Positions 13,712 to 16,283 of a DNA stretch of 16,283 nt are shown one piece after another. A model generated the notes under the pieces. That model was not told the DNA's origin, did no database searches, and worked only from the letters and a program-made list of their open reading frames with translations. Made by a program: the position numbers and the translations under genes. The stretch spans positions 1 to 16,283 of the forward strand of contig JAPLJL010000186.1 of NCBI GenBank assembly GCA_026388615.1, written 5' to 3'. Position 1 is the first letter of the stretch. The number at the start of each line of letters is the position of its first letter. The stretch is from Pseudomonadota bacterium (GTDB lineage Bacteria > Desulfobacterota > JAPLJL01).

Positions 13712-14173
13712 ATGAAAACCGAAGCTTTAAAAAGGGTATACCTTTTTCAGAGTTTAAAAAACTCCGAACTGGAACTGATCCTCTCCATCGCCCGCCGCTG
13801 GAAATTTTCCTCCGGTCAGACCGTTTTCAAGGAAGGGGATGTGGGGGATCGATTTTATCTGATTCTCACCGGAGAGGTGCGGATTTCCAAGCAGGTGCCC
13901 GGGATCGGGGAGGAGGCCCTGGCGGTTCTCAAACCCGGGGATTTTTTCGGGGAAATGGCCCTGATCGATGACGCGTCCCGCTCCGCGGACGCGATTGCCA
14001 ACCAGGAAACCACCCTCCTGGGGATTGAGCGGAAGGATTTTGAATCTCTCCTTTTTCTCAACAAGGACCTGGCTTACGCGGTCCTCTGGGCCTTTTCCCG
14101 GACCCTCTGCCAGAGACTCCGGGAGATGAACGACAAGCTGCAGGCCATGCTGGCCATGCGGGGAGGTTTCTAA
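13712..14173 (+). CDS. Stand-alone cyclic-nucleotide-binding domain protein (first of tandem pair)
   Basis: At 153 residues this is little more than one cNMP-binding (CAP_ED) domain. The beta-roll glycines are visible in EGDVGDRFYLILTGEVRISK (41-60), and the phosphate-binding cassette is FGEMALIDDASRSADA (79-94), with Glu81 and Arg90 at the positions that contact ribose and phosphate in CRP/PKA-type domains. After the roll there is only a helix (about 119-150); the CRP-type helix-turn-helix is absent, so it is not a DNA-binding regulator. The likely role is a ligand-responsive partner for another protein; ligand (cAMP, cGMP or other) unknown. A strong Shine-Dalgarno GGGGGAG (13701-13707) precedes ATG 13712. 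Six bases separate it from its paralogue. Confidence 0.88.
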   Translation: MKTEALKRVYLFQSLKNSELELILSIARRWKFSSGQTVFKEGDVGDRFYLILTGEVRISKQVPGIGEEALAVLKPGDFFGEMALIDDASRSADAIANQETTLLGIERKDFESLLFLNKDLAYAVLWAFSRTLCQRLREMNDKLQAMLAMRGGF

Positions 14174-14179
14174 GGCTTA

Positions 14180-14650
14180 ATGACTACTGACTACAAAAAG
14201 CTGCTCAAGAAGGTTTATCTTTTTTCCAACCTGACCGACCAGGAAATCCAGAAGATCGCATCCATTTGCCGGCCGGAGAGCTTTCCCCGGGGCAAGCTTA
14301 TTTTCGCGGAGGGGAATCCCGGGGATAAGCTTTACTTCATTATCAAGGGTTCGATCCGGGTGAGTAAAAAGATCCGGGCCGGGAACGAGCAGGTCCTGGC
14401 CACGCTCCTGGCCGGCGAATTCTTCGGGGAGATGGCCCTGATCGACGAGGTGGGGCGTTCGGCGGATGCCTGGGCGGAGGAGGCCTCCGAACTTATCTCG
14501 ATCAGTAAAAATGATTTCGCCACCCTGATTTTCCGGGAGAAGGAAATCGCCACCTCGCTGCTTTGGAACATCATTCGCACCCTCTCTTCCCGCCTGCGGA
14601 CAACCGATGAAAAATTGAAAAGCATGGTGGAGTTTAAAGCCGGGATTTAA
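14180..14650 (+). CDS. Stand-alone cyclic-nucleotide-binding domain protein (second of tandem pair)
   Basis: This 156-residue paralogue of the preceding gene has the same plan: an N-terminal LKKVYLFSNLTDQEI helix, beta-roll EGNPGDKLYFIIKGSIRVSK (44-63), phosphate-binding cassette FGEMALIDEVGRSADA (82-97) with Glu84 and Arg93, and one C-terminal helix without a DNA-binding domain. The cassettes match almost residue for residue, while the rest has drifted, so the duplication is not recent. The Shine-Dalgarno GGGAGG (14161-14166) lies inside the upstream gene, rather far from ATG 14180, suggesting translational coupling. Heterodimer formation with the first protein is plausible inference. Confidence 0.87.
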   Translation: MTTDYKKLLKKVYLFSNLTDQEIQKIASICRPESFPRGKLIFAEGNPGDKLYFIIKGSIRVSKKIRAGNEQVLATLLAGEFFGEMALIDEVGRSADAWAEEASELISISKNDFATLIFREKEIATSLLWNIIRTLSSRLRTTDEKLKSMVEFKAGI

Positions 14651-14656
14651 ACGAAG

Positions 14657-14724
14657 AATGTCTAATTAACTAATGTCTAATTTCTAATCAAATCCCAATG
14701 ACTAAGCACCAATGACCAAACAAT
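14657..14724 (+). repeat. Degenerate heptad array (AATGWCY-like)
   Basis: Beginning 7 bases after the stop codon, units read AATGTCT, AATTAACT, AATGTCT, AATTTCT, an 11-base step, AATGACT, AAGCACC, AATGACC, AAACAAT. Seven of nine steps are exactly 7 bp. It has the same period as the arrays after priA and the acylase gene but a different sequence. Confidence 0.6.
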
Positions 14725-14747
14725 AAAAAGGCAAAGTATAACGGTTG

Positions 14748-14839
14748 CGGTTGCGCAGCTCGTGTCGATTGAGTTTTAAGGTTACGGTTTCAGAAAACCG
14801 TTGGACGTTGCCCGGAAGACGAAACGAGCCGCCCAACCG
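14748..14839. repeat. Imperfect inverted repeat, 20-bp arms
   Basis: CGGTTGCGCAGCTCGTGTCG (14748-14767) pairs with CGAAACGAGCCGCCCAACCG (14820-14839) at 17 of 20 positions. Within the 52-bp interior ACGGTTT (14784-14790) and AAACCGT (14795-14801) form a perfect hairpin. It is flanked on both sides by heptad arrays. It is not similar to the 13-163/5590-5788 family or to 2928-3047. Confidence 0.55.
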
Positions 14840-14853
14840 AATAACGTAAACCT

Positions 14854-14874
14854 GTAATTAGAAATTAGGAATTG
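14854..14874 (+). repeat. Short heptad array before the FmdB-type gene
   Basis: Three 7-bp units, GTAATTA, GAAATTA and GGAATTG, end 14 bases before the start codon. The GAGGT at the array's end (14873-14877) may double as a distant Shine-Dalgarno. Confidence 0.4.
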
Positions 14875-14888
14875 AGGTTTATCTACCT

Positions 14889-15218
14889 ATGCCGATTTAC
14901 GAATTTAAATGCAAAAAATGCGGGGAAATCACCTCCTTCGTGGAAAAGGTGGACGAAATCAAGTTTTTCGGCCGCCGTTGCCAGAAGTGCCGAAGCCGCC
15001 GGCTCACCCGGGTCATGTCCGCTTTCTCTACCCAGAAAAAGGAGTCCATGTCCGATTTGGTCAACAAGATGCGGCAGGTCGGAAATGTCCAATTCATGCC
15101 GCAATCGCCGGGGATGACCGGCCCGCCCCCCGGGGGTTGTCCTTATGCCCAGCCCTCAGAGGATTCGGGGGAGAAAGAGAAAAAATCCTCCCTGCCTTAT
15201 TCGATTTCCGGGAAATAA
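14889..15218 (+). CDS. FmdB-family zinc-ribbon protein
   Basis: This 109-residue protein begins MPIYEFKCKKCGE, the typical start of FmdB-type small zinc ribbons. Two CxxC pairs (Cys8/Cys11 and Cys31/Cys34) would bind one zinc. FmdB was named as a putative regulator in methylotrophs, but most members have no proven role. After residue about 45 the sequence turns hydrophilic and low-complexity (PGMTGPPPGGCPYAQP), as in other members. ATG 14889 starts exactly at the family N-terminus. It is isolated by repeat-filled spacers on both sides, so membership in the cNBD operon is uncertain. Confidence 0.88.
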   Translation: MPIYEFKCKKCGEITSFVEKVDEIKFFGRRCQKCRSRRLTRVMSAFSTQKKESMSDLVNKMRQVGNVQFMPQSPGMTGPPPGGCPYAQPSEDSGEKEKKSSLPYSISGK

Positions 15219-15278
15219 ATGGGTAATGCTGACTGCCCAGGTTCAGGGTTCCCATTCGCTACGCTCAGGGCAAGCAAA

Positions 15279-15299
15279 GTTCACAGTTCAAGGTTCAAT
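15279..15299 (+). repeat. Heptad array (RGTTCAM)x3
   Basis: Three units, AGTTCAC, AGTTCAA and GGTTCAA, run end to end. Two more of similar sequence lie at 15240-15253 (GGTTCAG, GGTTCCC). Confidence 0.55.
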
Positions 15300-15304
15300 A
15301 CCGA

Positions 15305-15338
15305 TGTCATTGCGAGGAGCGGAAGCGACGAAGCAATC
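15305..15338 (+). repeat. TGTCATTGCGAGG-type dispersed repeat
   Basis: TGTCATTGCGAGGAGCGGAA followed by GCGACGAAGCAATC is a repeat I recognise as scattered in intergenic regions of many unrelated bacterial genomes. Only one copy is in this window. It contributes an in-frame ATG (15304) to the AMMECR1 reading frame. Confidence 0.6.
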
Positions 15339-15390
15339 GCAGGTTTTGAAAACCAGGGTTAGTTTGGGCTGCTATTGGCAGAAGAATAAG

Positions 15391-16113
15391 ATGAGCTTCG
15401 GGAAGTTCCGCGATTACATAATCCTCGGGATGTTGATCGGAGGGATAATTCTCTGCACCTCCTCCCCGGCCTGCTCCCGGGAAAAGAAAATTTCACCTCC
15501 TGCCTCCACCCCGGGAGGCCAGGAAACCTTCACCCCCGCCGAACAGGATCTGCTCCTCCAGCTGGCCCGGGAGACCCTGGTGAACCACGTGACCCGGAAT
15601 CCCCTCCCGGAGGCCAAAGCGGAACAGCTTACCCCCCATCTGAAGGAAATCAGGGCCTGTTTTGTCACCCTCAACCGGGTTGATACCGGTTTGCGGGGTT
15701 GCATGGGTTATATCGTTCCGGAACTTCCCCTGCATCGATGCGTGATCGACCGGGCGGTGGCGGCGGCCAGCCAGGACCCACGCTTTTCCCCGGTTCGCCC
15801 GGAGGAGCTGGACCAGATTGAACTGGAAGTGAGCGTGCTCTCCGTCCCGCAGAGGCTGGCTTTTGACGGGGCCCAGGATCTGCTGAAAAAACTCCGGCCC
15901 GGGGTGGACGGGATGGTTTTAAAAACCCGCTACGGCGGGTCCACCTTTTTGCCCCAGGTCTGGGAACAGCTCCCGGTTCCGGAGGAATTTCTCGGCCATC
16001 TCTGCCGGAAACACGGGGCTCCCGCGGAATGCTGGCGGGAAGATGGGATCGAGGTCCTGACCTACCAGGCCTCGGTGTTCAAGGAAAAAACGCTGCCCCC
16101 AGCCAAACCTTAA
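15391..16113 (+). CDS. Exported AMMECR1-domain protein (AmmeMemoRadiSam protein A-like)
   Basis: From ATG 15391 this is 240 residues: a hydrophobic segment (about 9-24) ending in SSPAC (Cys28), then an AMMECR1 domain (about 50-225). Family hallmarks are LRGCMG (101-106), AAASQDPRFSPV (124-135), the strand ELEVSVLSVP (144-153) and GSTFLPQVWEQLP (183-195). AMMECR1 proteins often occur with a Memo-like protein and a radical SAM protein in bacteria; the biochemical role is unproven. The N-terminus looks like an export signal. The lipobox is imperfect (Ser, not Leu, at -3), so either a lipoprotein or a secreted/anchored form is possible. I reject the upstream ATG 15304 because it lies inside a dispersed repeat and would bury the signal peptide; AGAAG lies just upstream of 15391. 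The Memo and radical SAM partners are not in this window; one may follow beyond the right edge. Confidence 0.85.
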   Translation: MSFGKFRDYIILGMLIGGIILCTSSPACSREKKISPPASTPGGQETFTPAEQDLLLQLARETLVNHVTRNPLPEAKAEQLTPHLKEIRACFVTLNRVDTGLRGCMGYIVPELPLHRCVIDRAVAAASQDPRFSPVRPEELDQIELEVSVLSVPQRLAFDGAQDLLKKLRPGVDGMVLKTRYGGSTFLPQVWEQLPVPEEFLGHLCRKHGAPAECWREDGIEVLTYQASVFKEKTLPPAKP

Positions 16114-16222
16114 ACCCAGAAAATGCGATTGAATCTGTTCCCCCATTATTCGTGAACGGATTTTTTTGAAGTTTACCGATTCATGTGTCCCGTCACTGGG
16201 CGGGATCGGCGGATTTTAAAAG

Positions 16223-16240
16223 TGCCCGATAAATCGGGCA
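16223..16240. terminator. Hairpin downstream of the AMMECR1 gene
   Basis: TGCCCGAT (16223-16230) and ATCGGGCA (16233-16240) form a perfect stem. On the plus strand no T-run follows; on the minus strand the stem is followed by CTTTTAAAA. It could terminate a leftward gene beyond the window or act in both directions. A weaker stem TCCCG/CGGGA lies just before it (16188-16205). No gene is visible in 16114-16283. Confidence 0.3.
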
Positions 16241-16283
16241 ACCACGAATTATTAGGAAATAAAAATTCTAAGTAATTTAAAAG

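Larger units (their letters stand above)
14651..14888. other. Repeat-filled spacer between the cNBD pair and the FmdB-type gene
   Basis: This 238-bp spacer holds a heptad-period AT-rich array (14657-14724), an imperfect 92-bp inverted repeat (14748-14839) with an internal hairpin (14784-14801), and a second short heptad array (14854-14874). No ORF here is credible and no clear promoter is visible. Confidence 0.55.
15219..15390. other. Repeat-filled leader before the AMMECR1 gene
   Basis: This 172-bp spacer holds two heptad pieces, GGTTCAG/GGTTCCC (15240-15253) and AGTTCAC/AGTTCAA/GGTTCAA (15279-15299), and a TGTCATTGCGAGG-type dispersed repeat (15305-15338). It stays open in the reading frame of the following gene, which invites a false upstream start. 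Confidence 0.5.

Noticed and set aside
13712..14650. CRP/FNR-type transcription regulators
   Set aside because: Only the nucleotide-binding domain and one C-terminal helix are present; there is no helix-turn-helix.

Overview
The window looks like a GC-rich chromosomal stretch from a diderm (Gram-negative type) bacterium. Two proteins carry lipobox signal peptides with outer-membrane-type residues after the cysteine, and the envelope genes murJ, secG and a DedA-family gene are present. The phylum cannot be fixed from sequence alone. Heptad-type intergenic repeats, the TGTCATTGCGAGG repeat and a HEAT / HD-GYP / tandem cyclic-nucleotide-binding cluster would fit a Desulfobacterota-like or candidate-phylum lineage, but that is inference. 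I see no insertion sequence, phage gene, CRISPR array or rRNA.

Layout. 1-201: a structured repeat (copy A) just downstream of a leftward gene for a penicillin-acylase-family lipoprotein (202-2721). 2722-3210: a 489-bp divergent spacer packed with palindromes. 3211-5466: priA, rightward. 5467-5902: a spacer between the convergent priA and murJ genes, holding a heptad tandem repeat and copy B of the structured repeat. 5903-9766: a leftward block, in transcription order a six-repeat beta-propeller-like lipoprotein, secG, tRNA-Leu(GAG), a DedA-family membrane protein and murJ. 9850-14650: a rightward cluster of a HEAT-repeat protein, an HD-GYP protein, thioredoxin reductase and two stand-alone cyclic-nucleotide-binding-domain (cNBD) proteins. 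14651-14888: a repeat-filled spacer. 14889-15218: an FmdB-type zinc ribbon. 15219-15390: another repeat-filled spacer. 15391-16113: an exported AMMECR1-domain protein.

How the genes may work together. secG, dedA and murJ serve the envelope (protein export, lipid flipping, lipid II flipping), and a tRNA is embedded between them. The HEAT and HD-GYP genes overlap by 11 bp and share an N-terminal domain of about 140 residues marked by YPxGHP, so they are probably partners. Close spacing to trxB and the two cNBD proteins suggests one signalling/redox operon, with function unknown.

The most interesting signal is non-coding. Two diverged copies of a 150-200-nt element (13-163 minus, 5590-5788 plus) lie downstream of unrelated genes in those genes' orientation. 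They share short conserved blocks and a closing 12-bp stem with three paired compensatory changes. They also share the same order of internal hairpins, one of which is greatly extended in copy B. This looks like a structured RNA or hairpin mobile family that I do not recognise. A second non-coding signal is a set of degenerate 7-bp tandem arrays of unrelated sequence in four intergenic spaces, two of them beginning inside a stop codon.
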